IMG/VR virus record: IMGVR_UViG_3300050015_000213
Span: 1 to 25,544 of that record
Source of the DNA: a virus
Direction: 5' to 3' (one strand)
DNA length: 25,544 nt
The notes beneath the pieces were generated by a model, which searched no databases, was not told the DNA's origin, and was given only the letters and a program-made list of their open reading frames with translations. The translations under genes were made by a program, and so were the position numbers. Shown in pieces: positions 1 to 5,229 of the stretch (positions are counted from its first letter, which is position 1; each line of letters opens with the position of its first letter).

Positions 1-213
1 CACTGTGTCGTGACCAATAATCTTCAAACTATCAATAAAGTAGGCCATCGGGCGGTTTTGATTGTAGCCTATGACGAGAACAAAGTTCTTTCGGTTTACG
101 CTTACGAGTCTGAAAACGAAGGAATAATTAAGGTTGAAAAGGGAAAACAAATAAGTATCCCTGTTTTTGGTACAATTTGGAACTATACGCCTGTGGACGG
201 TGAATTTAATTAA
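1..213 (+). CDS. C-terminal end of a papain/C39-like peptidase-fold protein (partial)
   Basis: The reading frame is open from the first base of the window, so the N-terminus lies outside; the GTG at 10 is probably not the true start. The visible part contains a GHRAVLIVAYDE segment, the form around the catalytic His in papain-like and C39-like cysteine peptidases (GHAVxVVGYD), followed by beta-strand-rich sequence. The catalytic Cys would be upstream and cannot be seen. It sits one base before a small membrane protein at the end of a rightward unit, a position where phages often keep lysis or late accessory genes. The peptidase call is an inference from one motif; a non-catalytic relative is possible. 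Confidence 0.45.
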   Translation, partial: HCVVTNNLQTINKVGHRAVLIVAYDENKVLSVYAYESENEGIIKVEKGKQISIPVFGTIWNYTPVDGEFN

Positions 214-214
214 A

Positions 215-571
215 ATGATTACTCCAAAGCAACGGCTGTGGTATAATTTACGTTGGCAGTTAAGTACGTTAGTTTTAGCTCCTGTAATGGCGTGGCTTGC
301 AGGCTGGAACCCTTGGATAGTGGCTGCAATAGCAAACTTGATAGGAGCAAATATTTTTATTTATGTTGACGAAATAATCTTTAATAAAAAATGGAGCAAA
401 CAGCGTTTTTTGAGTTTATTAAACAGTGTCATCTCAAGGAAGAAGAAATTACAAGAAAGAAAAATGGAGATTATTCGCCCCAGTCTGACGCCTTATCCAA
501 TTTCAGAAGATATGGGGAAAACCAGTTGCTGTCACGAATCTGGGAGAAGTTTCAACGCTTGGAGAATATAA
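215..571 (+). CDS. Small two-helix membrane protein
   Basis: I chose the ATG at 215, just after the upstream stop, over an earlier in-frame ATG at 167 that lies inside the previous gene. The protein starts MITPKQRLWYNLRWQLST and has two hydrophobic segments at about residues 16-31 and 34-52, separated by a short turn (GWNPW). The hairpin topology would suit a holin or an inner-membrane accessory, but no family is recognised. The last 60 codons overlap the next gene in another frame and read as poor protein (Cys/Ser/Arg-rich), so the functional part is probably the first 60 residues. The annotated end rests only on the first stop codon in frame. Confidence 0.55.
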   Translation: MITPKQRLWYNLRWQLSTLVLAPVMAWLAGWNPWIVAAIANLIGANIFIYVDEIIFNKKWSKQRFLSLLNSVISRKKKLQERKMEIIRPSLTPYPISEDMGKTSCCHESGRSFNAWRI

Positions 572-690
572 TTGAAAGCGGGAAGATCAATTGTGATGAT
601 GAGCAGTTTGAAGATACGGTTTTCGATCTCTCAAATTACTGCCACTTGTTGTTAGCTTACGTTAAGGAAAAAAAAGAACACCCTGTTTAA
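391..690 (+). CDS. Nmad1/DUF1599-like nucleotide-modification-associated protein
   Basis: The protein has 99 residues. The pattern K-x2-DY ... NF ... EKxQRLENII ... EDTVFDLSNYCHLLL matches the DUF1599 (Nmad1) family, small all-alpha proteins found mostly in phages and predicted to act on modified nucleotides or bases. The KNGDY at about 24-28 and the DTxxDLxNY at about 76-84 are the family hallmarks. The biochemical activity is not established. The start at 391 lies inside the membrane-protein frame, giving a 181-base overlap that is unusually long for a phage. The stop codon (688-690) lies in the loop of a hairpin that acts as a terminator for the opposite strand. Confidence 0.72.
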   Translation: MEQTAFFEFIKQCHLKEEEITRKKNGDYSPQSDALSNFRRYGENQLLSRIWEKFQRLENIIESGKINCDDEQFEDTVFDLSNYCHLLLAYVKEKKEHPV

Positions 691-698
691 GTAGGGTG
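668..698 (-). terminator. Intrinsic terminator, leftward
   Basis: On the - strand a CACCCT/AGGGTG stem (698-693 with 684-679, 8-base loop) is followed by TTC and a run of eight T (675-668). This is a complete Rho-independent terminator for leftward transcripts. It overlaps the last codons of the + strand Nmad1-like gene. Confidence 0.8.
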
Positions 699-761
699 CG
701 TGAATAAATCACTGGTAATGATTTATTACTACGAGCAATATACTCGCTTTTGTAAACTGTC
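668..761 (-). ncRNA. Candidate phage small RNA (three stem-loops)
   Basis: A leftward promoter (768-796) and an intrinsic terminator (668-698) bracket about 94 bases with no leftward ORF. In transcript order there are three hairpins: GCGAG/CTCGT with a 7-base loop (747-731), a perfect 9-bp stem AATAAATCA/TGATTTATT with a 7-base loop (727-703), and the terminator hairpin (698-679). Promoter, compact hairpins and poly-U end are the layout of a free-standing bacterial small RNA. It would also be antisense to the last codons of the Nmad1-like gene. The function is unknown; it could be just a doubled terminator region behind the early genes. Confidence 0.5.
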
Positions 762-767
762 AATAGC

Positions 768-796
768 ATTGTAACATACTCTGGCAAGTGTGTCAA
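768..796 (-). promoter_or_regulatory. Leftward sigma70-type promoter
   Basis: TTGACA (796-791), 17-base spacer, TACAAT (773-768), read leftward. A second TTGACA lies at 763-758 but has no clearly spaced -10. There is no leftward protein gene downstream in the window; the predicted transcript would be the small RNA at 668-761. Confidence 0.65.
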
Positions 797-833
797 TAGA
801 AACTCGCTTCATTGCGGGTTTCTATTTTATTAT
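795..833 (+). terminator. Intrinsic terminator, rightward
   Basis: A 13-bp stem (AATAGAAACTCGC, 795-807, with GCGGGTTTCTATT, 814-826, one G-T pair) and a 6-base loop are followed by TTTATTATT. It would stop rightward transcripts from the 1-690 genes before they enter the leftward array. Confidence 0.75.
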
Positions 834-836
834 TAT

Positions 837-907
837 AGGGAGATTTCGGTTACGATCCGAATCCCTAAGTGCCACAAACTTAGGTGCTACCATTACACCA
901 ATCCCCC
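837..907 (-). tRNA. tRNA-His-like (anticodon GTG), slightly degenerate
   Basis: Read leftward, a 7-bp acceptor stem (GGGGGAT with ATCTCCC, one G-T pair) closes a D-arm of normal form (TGGTGTAATGGTAGCAC), a 5-bp anticodon stem TAAGT/ACTTA with loop TTGTGGC (anticodon GTG), a 4-base variable loop and a 5-bp T-stem TTCGG/CCGAA. The T-loop is ATCGTAA rather than TTCRANY, no G-1:C73 pair typical of tRNA-His is visible, and CCA is not encoded. It may therefore be a decayed or specialised tRNA. Its 3' end lies next to the rightward terminator. Confidence 0.6.
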
Positions 908-912
908 TGTAA

Positions 913-1467
913 TCAGATGGTAAGCTCTAACTCTTTTAGCTTCTCAGTAAAAACAACTATAACTTGTTTAATATCTTCGTAAGAGTAAACCCTAGTGTTG
1001 GCGTCAAGTAATAAGGCCTTCATTCCATCTATCCCTAGTAGTTCAGTCATTTTCATTGCGTATACAGCTCCGTTGCCATTAAGAAAGATATTGCATCTGG
1101 CGCACTGAGGCTTTAGATTCAAGAGAGAATAATCCAATCTTCCATGAAACAAGTGCCCGGCGTGCATTTCTTTCCAGTGCTTTCTGCACCCACAAGTGAA
1201 GCAAGTTTGCATACCGTTACTGTCTGCTCCACATCTGCGGACGTATTCGCTTACAAGTTTCCAAGCAATCTTTTTAAGGACAGGGAGAGATTTTTGTCTT
1301 TTCTCAATCCTAATCTTTTTTCTTTCTTTAATCTTTAATACCTGCCTGATATGGGTTTCTCGTGCTTTCTTCTTATCCCTTTTAACTTTTTGTTCTTTTT
1401 GCCAACAACGGTAGCAGAGCTTTCCTGTTGGCAATCGTTTACTACCACAAGCGCAGAGTTTAATCAT
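913..1467 (-). CDS. NinG/Rap-like recombination nuclease (copy 1)
   Basis: The protein has 184 residues. NinG (Rap) of lambda is a structure-specific nuclease that cuts recombination junctions. The family layout is present: an N-terminal zinc cluster (C5, C7, C18, C21), a long basic helix (about 25-60), an AWKLVSEYVRR core, then an HNH/treble-clef-like module with C89, C92/C94, AGHLFHGR (104-110) and CARCN (122-126). Its start overlaps the stop of the preceding small gene as ATGA, so the two are translationally coupled. It is the last protein gene of the leftward array. A second NinG-like gene lies at 6671-7261. Role in this phage is inferred from the family. Confidence 0.8.
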   Translation of the reverse strand: MIKLCACGSKRLPTGKLCYRCWQKEQKVKRDKKKARETHIRQVLKIKERKKIRIEKRQKSLPVLKKIAWKLVSEYVRRCGADSNGMQTCFTCGCRKHWKEMHAGHLFHGRLDYSLLNLKPQCARCNIFLNGNGAVYAMKMTELLGIDGMKALLLDANTRVYSYEDIKQVIVVFTEKLKELELTI

Positions 1468-1643
1468 ATCAGTTGAGCAGATACTCGTCTTTTAGTTTTA
1501 CAAGGCTCAGAAGGCCGTTTCTGTGGCTTTAAAGGGCATACAGGGTCATTTGGTAAGGCCATACCTCCCACTAGGGGACAACAAGGGACGTTACACTTTG
1601 TCCAATGGGGACACTCACGCAGATTTTTTGTGTCTTTATCCAT
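1464..1643 (-). CDS. Small cysteine-rich protein (59 aa)
   Basis: I chose the ATG at 1643 (MDKDTKNLRECPHW); a longer frame to 1676 would overlap the upstream gene. Cysteines are arranged CPHWTKCNVPCCPL near residues 11-24 with DPVCPL at about 34-39, and a basic C-terminus follows, which suggests a metal-binding knuckle. No family is recognised. The stop overlaps the start of the NinG-like gene (ATGA), so it is probably made with that protein. Confidence 0.6.
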   Translation of the reverse strand: MDKDTKNLRECPHWTKCNVPCCPLVGGMALPNDPVCPLKPQKRPSEPCKTKRRVSAQLI

Positions 1644-1647
1644 AGAT

Positions 1648-1878
1648 TTAACCAAATAGGATATATAGCTTAGCAAGGAACCCTATCTTTTGCTGTTTAT
1701 AAAACTGCTTCATTGTTTCTATGAGAACTCCAATGTGCATTTTACAGTCAACTGACGATCCCTTTCCGCTATTGATTAAGAGAAGATACTGGTATTCTCT
1801 TGCTTTGAGATGATCCGTAAGGGAGGTAGAGAGGTCTATGAGTTTGGTTTTTTCAATTTCAAATTCTTCTTTTGTCAT
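1648..1878 (-). CDS. Hypothetical helical protein (76 aa)
   Basis: The sequence starts MTKEEFEIEKTKLIDLSTSL and is mainly helical, with charged N-terminal and hydrophobic C-terminal parts (IGFLAKLYILFG at the end). It has no cysteine cluster or catalytic motif. It sits tightly between two cysteine-containing small genes in the leftward array. No family is recognised. The A/T-rich leader without an SD is like its neighbours. Confidence 0.6.
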   Translation of the reverse strand: MTKEEFEIEKTKLIDLSTSLTDHLKAREYQYLLLINSGKGSSVDCKMHIGVLIETMKQFYKQQKIGFLAKLYILFG

Positions 1879-1886
1879 AAGTTTTT

Positions 1887-2054
1887 TTATTTAGATAAAT
1901 GGAACCACGCCCCCGTTGAATCTTGCGTTAATTCATCGTTACAAAACTCACAAGAATAAGTTGATTGAAAAGTGCCACTCCACACATTTTTAATTGGAAA
2001 ACCCCAGCCCAATCTATCGTGAAAAAACTTTTTGATCTTTTGTTTTATTTCCAT
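1887..2054 (-). CDS. Small protein with a CxxC knuckle (55 aa)
   Basis: A short frame from the ATG at 2054 to the TAA at 1887 gives 55 residues. It is aromatic-rich, with one SCEFCNDEL knuckle at about residues 33-41, which suggests a small zinc-binding or half-treble-clef protein. The leader is the A/T-rich repeat 2049-2076. It fits exactly between the neighbouring genes, which supports its being real despite its size. Function unknown. Confidence 0.5.
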   Translation of the reverse strand: MEIKQKIKKFFHDRLGWGFPIKNVWSGTFQSTYSCEFCNDELTQDSTGAWFHLSK

Positions 2055-2076
2055 ATTTTTAATTTATTTATTCTTT
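2049..2076 (-). repeat. 28-base exact repeat of a gene leader (copy 1)
   Basis: Identical to 7801-7828. Read leftward it spans the end of one gene, an A/T spacer and the ATG plus first bases of the next gene. The two downstream genes are unrelated (a 55-aa knuckle protein here, MT-A70 methyltransferase there). Confidence 0.7.
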
Positions 2077-2370
2077 TAACCCTCTTTTTTTTAATTCTTC
2101 ACGGATTTCGGCTTTGGCTTGGTTGTAACCGTTAATTACTCCTTCCGCGTAATGCCTGCTCTCATTTTCCATACCGGGATATAAATTTTTCACATCCATC
2201 ACATAATCAATTTTTTCTCTATCGTTGCCCATCGCCTCTCTCGCCAGTTCGGTATATTGGGAAAGAAAGAAATCAAATATTGATATAGTCCCGAATTTTG
2301 GATCGTCACGCAATAACTTTTTAAAATTTTCTTTTATACTATTGATATCTTTAATTTTATTTTTTTCCAT
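2068..2370 (-). CDS. Hypothetical protein (100 aa)
   Basis: A charged, mostly helical protein starting MEKNKIKDINSIKENFKKLL, with an IFDFFLSQYTELARE segment in the middle and a basic helical tail ending ELKKRGLKE. There are no cysteines and no membrane segments. It lies 2 bases from the next upstream gene, so it is clearly in the same operon. No family is recognised. Confidence 0.6.
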   Translation of the reverse strand: MEKNKIKDINSIKENFKKLLRDDPKFGTISIFDFFLSQYTELAREAMGNDREKIDYVMDVKNLYPGMENESRHYAEGVINGYNQAKAEIREELKKRGLKE

Positions 2371-2372
2371 AT

Positions 2373-2603
2373 TTATTTTAAATTATCTATGGCTTCATCA
2401 AGACCCTTTAAAGTTAAAAACGAATAAGTTTCGCTATCCTTAACAATTTTCCTCCCCGCAATTAACCCTTTCCGTTCGCCCCGCTTCTCGGCCTTGACGA
2501 TTAAAGAAGCAATAAAATCCATTTCACTTTTAGAATCTCTGCCTGGGGTTGTAAAACTAATCCACTCCTCCCTCCACTCCTCATTGTTGTTTTGGCTGGG
2601 CAT
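2373..2603 (-). CDS. PSQNNNEEWR-type small protein (76 aa, paralogue 1)
   Basis: It begins MPSQNNNEEWREEW and continues with a helical region containing EKRGERKGLIAGRKIV, ending DEAIDNLK. The PSQNNNEEWR peptide, the RGER(K/E)GL segment and the DxAIxxL end recur in the same order in the protein at 6412-6723, although the rest differs, so the two are paralogues. The matching DNA at 2571-2601 is also conserved. Function unknown; the repeated conserved N-terminal peptide could be a docking sequence. Confidence 0.6.
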   Translation of the reverse strand: MPSQNNNEEWREEWISFTTPGRDSKSEMDFIASLIVKAEKRGERKGLIAGRKIVKDSETYSFLTLKGLDEAIDNLK

Positions 2604-2614
2604 AGGTTTTAAAA

Positions 2615-2806
2615 TTAAATTTCAATTTTAACAATTTTTTTTATCAATTTATATTTAATTCCATACTTTGAACGCTCATTTCTGTATTTGTGCAACCAAG
2701 TTTCAGCGTCTAATCTTTTTAAAAATGATTTTGCAATTTTTCCATTTTTGGGATTTATTATTAAAAAGATTTTAATTTTTTCCTCAATTTTATTTTTGTT
2801 TTCCAT
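2615..2806 (-). CDS. Hypothetical basic protein (63 aa)
   Basis: A Lys/Ile-rich protein starting MENKNKIEEKIKIFLIINPK, with an ETWLHKYRNERSKYG segment. It is short, basic and mixed alpha/beta in look, possibly nucleic-acid binding. It is the first gene downstream of the structured RNA at 2814-2987, and its ATG lies only 7 bases after the 3' arm of that RNA, so the RNA could regulate it. No family recognised. Confidence 0.55.
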   Translation of the reverse strand: MENKNKIEEKIKIFLIINPKNGKIAKSFLKRLDAETWLHKYRNERSKYGIKYKLIKKIVKIEI

Positions 2807-2813
2807 TTTTTTT

Positions 2814-2987
2814 TAGTTAGCTGATTGAAGGAGGCGTAGTCTATCTTCTAACCTTCGCAGGTTCGTAGGGTTTTATTGTCGCTACTTTCGTATCGCAGAT
2901 TATCCCTTGATTAAGAAAGGTTATCCACCGCTCTCTGCATACGCACATTCCGTGAGGCGGCTATTAGCTCCTTCAATCAACTAACTA
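2814..2987 (-). ncRNA. Structured RNA domain A (20-bp closing helix)
   Basis: A 20-base inverted repeat with one mismatch (2814-2833 with 2968-2987) encloses 134 bases with no ORF. Inside, read leftward, there are a CCGC/GCGG stem, an AACC/GGTT hairpin, a CCTT/AAGG hairpin and a TAC-GAAA-GTA hairpin with a GNRA tetraloop. A long closing helix with multiple internal stems is the architecture of a folded RNA rather than a simple terminator. It lies in the same leftward transcript as tRNA-Ile and domain B. It may be an independent ncRNA or a leader controlling the 63-aa gene. I do not recognise an Rfam family. Confidence 0.6.
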
Positions 2988-2997
2988 ATTTAATTTT

Positions 2998-3130
2998 AAG
3001 AAAGCGTTTCTGGCTTCATGTTAGGCCCTTGATAAGAGGCAGAGCCACAGACTCTCGACTGATGTATCTTAAGAATGGATTATCAGTTCCATCCCGCAGT
3101 AACATTTTTTACGTTACCCTCAGCTTTCTT
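2998..3130 (-). ncRNA. Structured RNA domain B (8-bp closing helix)
   Basis: AAGAAAGC (2998-3005) pairs perfectly with GCTTTCTT (3123-3130), enclosing 117 bases. Internal hairpins read leftward include GTAACGT/ATGTTAC, GGATGG/CCATTC and GAGAG/CTCT. The domain lies directly between tRNA-Ile (ends 3132) and domain A (starts 2987). With domain A it would make a processed RNA of about 317 bases released by cleavage at the tRNA 3' end. No known RNA family is recognised, and no tmRNA or RNase P consensus is present. Confidence 0.45.
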
Positions 3131-3131
3131 G

Positions 3132-3204
3132 TCGAGAAGGATGGACTCGAACCATCAACCGTCCCCATATCAGGGGGATGCACAACCGATTGTGCTACTT
3201 CTCG
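3132..3204 (-). tRNA. tRNA-Ile (anticodon GAT)
   Basis: Full cloverleaf read leftward: acceptor CGAGAAG/CTTCTCG (7 bp), D-stem GCAC/GTGC with loop AATCGGTT, anticodon stem TCCCC/GGGGA with loop CTGATAT (anticodon GAT), 5-base variable loop, T-stem GATGG/CCATC with loop TTCGAGT, discriminator A. CCA is not encoded. This is the strongest RNA gene in the window. Confidence 0.95.
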
Positions 3205-3302
3205 CGCAGGGTTGGGGGAGTTGCACCCCCATTCCGACTCTCCGCTAACCAATACTTAGTCGGGTGTTTACTCTTTGCCTTGTATACGGCCGGTTATCCA
3301 CA
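3205..3302 (-). other. Gene-free stretch with tRNA-like T-arm
   Basis: Just upstream of tRNA-Ile in the leftward transcript is a GGGGG-TGCAACT-CCCCC hairpin (about 3212-3228), which has the size and loop (T54, C56, R57, A58) of a tRNA T-arm. It is followed by AACCCTG, which could pair with CGGGGTT at 3312-3306 in the end of the next gene. A CCGACT/AGTCGG stem lies between. The whole does not fold into a normal cloverleaf. It may be a decayed or unusual tRNA. Confidence 0.35.
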
Positions 3303-3851
3303 CTAAACCCCGATTTTCTTTAAACTCTTTAACTTTTCGTTAAATTTGATAGCTAACTCACAGTCTTCTTTCCATCTATTTTCATCTGGGGTATAAGGCC
3401 AGAGCTTCATAGGATAGGGAAACTCCCCTAAATAAACAGGAAGGCCAGTGAAACGATGGTAAACCTCACACTGGTCTTTGTATCTTTCAGGCAATTCAGT
3501 TAAGGGTTCTCTGGGAAACTTGGTTTCAATTACCATCTTATCAGGGAATAAGAAATCCATTTCAAAAGAGATCAGTAAGTCATCGGTTATCTTTAGCTCT
3601 CCTTTCTGGTGATGTTTAAGGGGGCTTTTGAGTTCGGTAAAGACTTTAAGTAAGAAATCCTCCATTGCGATACCCTTAGTTATCAAGTGCAAGGCCACAT
3701 CGTCTTCAATGGGTTTTCTGGTAAAGAAGTCTTTAGGTTTGAGATAGCCCTTCTTAATCTTATATAAATCAGTTGCGTATATCCTGCCGATTTGCCTTGT
3801 ATGGCCTGTATCTCTGTTGATATAAGCGGAAACGCATTGATTTATGTTCAT
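3303..3851 (-). CDS. PD-(D/E)XK exonuclease, RecB/Cas4-like
   Basis: The protein has 182 residues. It carries the core of the PD-(D/E)XK nuclease superfamily: E64 in GIAMEDF (motif I), D99 in FEMDF, E109-x-K111 in VIETK (motif III) and Q127xxxY131 in DQCEVYH, the QxxxY helix of the RecB/Cas4/lambda-exonuclease branch. The likely role is exonuclease for phage recombination or DNA processing, acting with the SSB-like and SWIM proteins encoded immediately upstream. The start overlaps the preceding gene by 4 bases (3848-3851), indicating coupled translation. The catalytic residues look complete. Confidence 0.78.
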   Translation of the reverse strand: MNINQCVSAYINRDTGHTRQIGRIYATDLYKIKKGYLKPKDFFTRKPIEDDVALHLITKGIAMEDFLLKVFTELKSPLKHHQKGELKITDDLLISFEMDFLFPDKMVIETKFPREPLTELPERYKDQCEVYHRFTGLPVYLGEFPYPMKLWPYTPDENRWKEDCELAIKFNEKLKSLKKIGV

Positions 3852-4114
3852 ACAGGAATATCTATATCATCGGGGTTTCCAGCAACCTTTTGTTTTTCAA
3901 TTAAATTTTCTTCAACTGCATCAGCGCACATCTGCTTGGCTAGTTTGTATAGCTCGTAGGCTTGGGTTTTCATTATTGAAATATCTGGGGTTTTTCCAGA
4001 AGCTACTATCTCTGCCGAAGCTATTTGAGCATAGGCTTGCATTAAGCTGCCAAAGGCAAATGTCCATCCTTCTTTTTTAAATTTCAAATCCCAAATATCA
4101 GGATTAAGGTTCAT
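3848..4114 (-). CDS. Hypothetical protein in the recombination module (88 aa)
   Basis: The protein begins MNLNPDIWDLKFKKEGW, has an Ala-rich helical middle (SLMQAYAQIASAEIVASGK) and an acidic tail ending DDIDIPV. It lies between the SWIM zinc-finger gene and the PD-(D/E)XK exonuclease, with a 4-base overlap with the exonuclease. The acidic, hydrophobic-ended tail loosely resembles the tail of the SSB-like protein two genes upstream. No family is recognised; an accessory recombination factor is a reasonable guess from context only. Confidence 0.6.
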   Translation of the reverse strand: MNLNPDIWDLKFKKEGWTFAFGSLMQAYAQIASAEIVASGKTPDISIMKTQAYELYKLAKQMCADAVEENLIEKQKVAGNPDDIDIPV

Positions 4115-4118
4115 ATGT

Positions 4119-4370
4119 TTATTTTTTATTAGGTTTATGTGTTTGTAACCACTTCTCTACTAGCAAGATGTGTCTGCAAGGTATGTGCGTAAAGATAAAC
4201 TTCTCGCAATCGCATTGAATTGAACCATCTACATAGGCAGTTACGATGTGGAGCAATCCCGGCCTTGATTTACTTTTAACCTTTATCTGAAAGTCAACCT
4301 TACCCTCCATTAGTTTTTGGTAAGTCTTTTGCTTTTCTTTGACAAATTCAGATAAAGGTTTAAGTGCCAT
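4119..4370 (-). CDS. SWIM zinc-finger protein
   Basis: The protein has 83 residues. C53-x-C55 and C65-x-H67 within the segment CDCEKFIFTHIPCRH form a classical CxC...CxH SWIM finger, a DNA- or protein-binding module seen in recombination mediators and some transposases. The N-terminus (PLSEFVKEKQK) resembles that of the SSB-like protein just upstream (SLSEFAQAKSK), and the coding DNA shares the 15-mer caaattcagataaag. This suggests a shared N-terminal docking element. Likely role: recombination or replication accessory, from motif and context. Confidence 0.75.
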   Translation of the reverse strand: MALKPLSEFVKEKQKTYQKLMEGKVDFQIKVKSKSRPGLLHIVTAYVDGSIQCDCEKFIFTHIPCRHILLVEKWLQTHKPNKK

Positions 4371-4374
4371 AGAG

Positions 4375-4794
4375 TTAAAAAGGAATATTCTCTGGGTCTA
4401 TTCCATCAGGTTCTTCCTCAATCACAGGGATTTCTTCTTCTATTTGTCTTTCAGGCATACCCGGATTGTAAGGTGAGGAAAGAGATGAAGAAGTAACCCC
4501 CATGTTCTCCACTTTCCACTTGGTATCAAATCCCTTGCCAGTCCTAGTGAGTTTAATGGTCTGTCCTTGCTTGATAGGAGCCATCTGCTTAGCAAGTCCG
4601 GCAGAAGCACTGTCTAGGTTGCGTACAACGTTGTCCTTGAGGTCTTCAATGAGGTAGCGGGCGTATTCTACCAAATCCCCGTTGTTGTCCTTGTTGAAGT
4701 AGGTATAGCCCCTGTAAATGCCAGAGTAGGGCTTGCCGTCTTCCATAGAAACCCACTTGGATTTAGCTTGTGCAAATTCAGATAAAGATTTCAT
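4375..4794 (-). CDS. Single-stranded DNA-binding-like protein with IPF tail
   Basis: The protein has 139 residues. The central part (about 20-100) is beta-rich, with GIYRGYTYF, YARYLIEDL and QTIKLTRTGKG, in keeping with an OB-fold. It is followed by a Ser/Pro linker and a strongly acidic tail ending DPENIPF. The IPF end on an acidic tail is the hallmark of bacterial SSB, where the tip binds replication and repair partners. Here it would let a phage SSB recruit host or phage proteins. The SWIM and exonuclease genes follow directly. The OB-fold is inferred; the tail is seen. Confidence 0.65.
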   Translation of the reverse strand: MKSLSEFAQAKSKWVSMEDGKPYSGIYRGYTYFNKDNNGDLVEYARYLIEDLKDNVVRNLDSASAGLAKQMAPIKQGQTIKLTRTGKGFDTKWKVENMGVTSSSLSSPYNPGMPERQIEEEIPVIEEEPDGIDPENIPF

Positions 4795-4799
4795 GTGTT

Positions 4800-4976
4800 T
4801 TATTTATTTTTAGTACCTACGCAAGCCACAATACTGAAAGCGAGTAAATATAGTGTATCGAGAACTCCCCAGCCTATTGCCGATTGAGGATCATCGTTTA
4901 TAAAGGCGCAGAGGCAAAGAAAACCAAAGACTGAAAATACAATACCTACGATTGACATAATTCTTGTTGCTGTCAT
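4800..4976 (-). CDS. Small membrane protein (58 aa)
   Basis: A short frame from the ATG at 4976 to the TAA at 4800. It has two hydrophobic segments, about residues 6-25 (RIMSIVGIVFSVFGFLCLC) and 34-54 (IGWGVLDTLYLLAFSIVAC), joined by a short acidic loop (NDDPQS), and a Lys-rich end. It fills the gap between two genes with no spare sequence. Possible early membrane effector; no family recognised. Confidence 0.55.
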   Translation of the reverse strand: MTATRIMSIVGIVFSVFGFLCLCAFINDDPQSAIGWGVLDTLYLLAFSIVACVGTKNK

Positions 4977-4980
4977 ATTT

Positions 4981-5229
4981 TTATTTTGTTATAAAGTTAT
5001 TTTCTAATGCTACTTTGTGAACTTGAGAGATTGCTTCCCAAATTATAGGGAAATGAATAGAGAAATCTCTTTTGAAGGCTCTCTCTTGGTTTCTCCTGTC
5101 GAGATGGAGAAGTTTTGCAGTTTGCTCACTGGTAAAGCCACAACTCCTTAATGCTGTTATGGCTTTACCCAGCAATGTATCTTTTGGCCTTCCCGGTGGT
5201 CTGCGCCTTGGTTTTATTGTTTCAAGCAT
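4981..5229 (-). CDS. Putative DNA-binding protein with AT-hook and HTH
   Basis: The protein has 82 residues. The N-terminus carries RRRPPGRPKD, an AT-hook-like GRP core flanked by basic residues, which binds the minor groove of A/T DNA. Residues about 30-55 (GFTSEQTAKLLHLDRRNQER) look like a helix-turn-helix. This suggests a regulator or a DNA-architectural protein in an A/T-rich genome. It overlaps the preceding gene by 16 bases (5214-5229). Both domain calls are from pattern only. Confidence 0.55.
   Translation of the reverse strand: MLETIKPRRRPPGRPKDTLLGKAITALRSCGFTSEQTAKLLHLDRRNQERAFKRDFSIHFPIIWEAISQVHKVALENNFITK

Noticed and set aside
383-394. -1 frameshift from the membrane protein into the Nmad1-like gene
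   Set aside because: The A run is not in the phase needed for a standard slippery heptamer, and an ATG is available at 391.
2814-3130. tmRNA or RNase P RNA
   Set aside because: No tRNA-like end with tag ORF and none of the RNase P conserved blocks is visible.
3029-3259. + strand ORF of 76 codons over the tRNA-Ile region
   Set aside because: Its central peptide (DGLEPSTVPISGGCTTD) is the typical spurious translation of an antisense tRNA; the tRNA cloverleaf explains the sequence.
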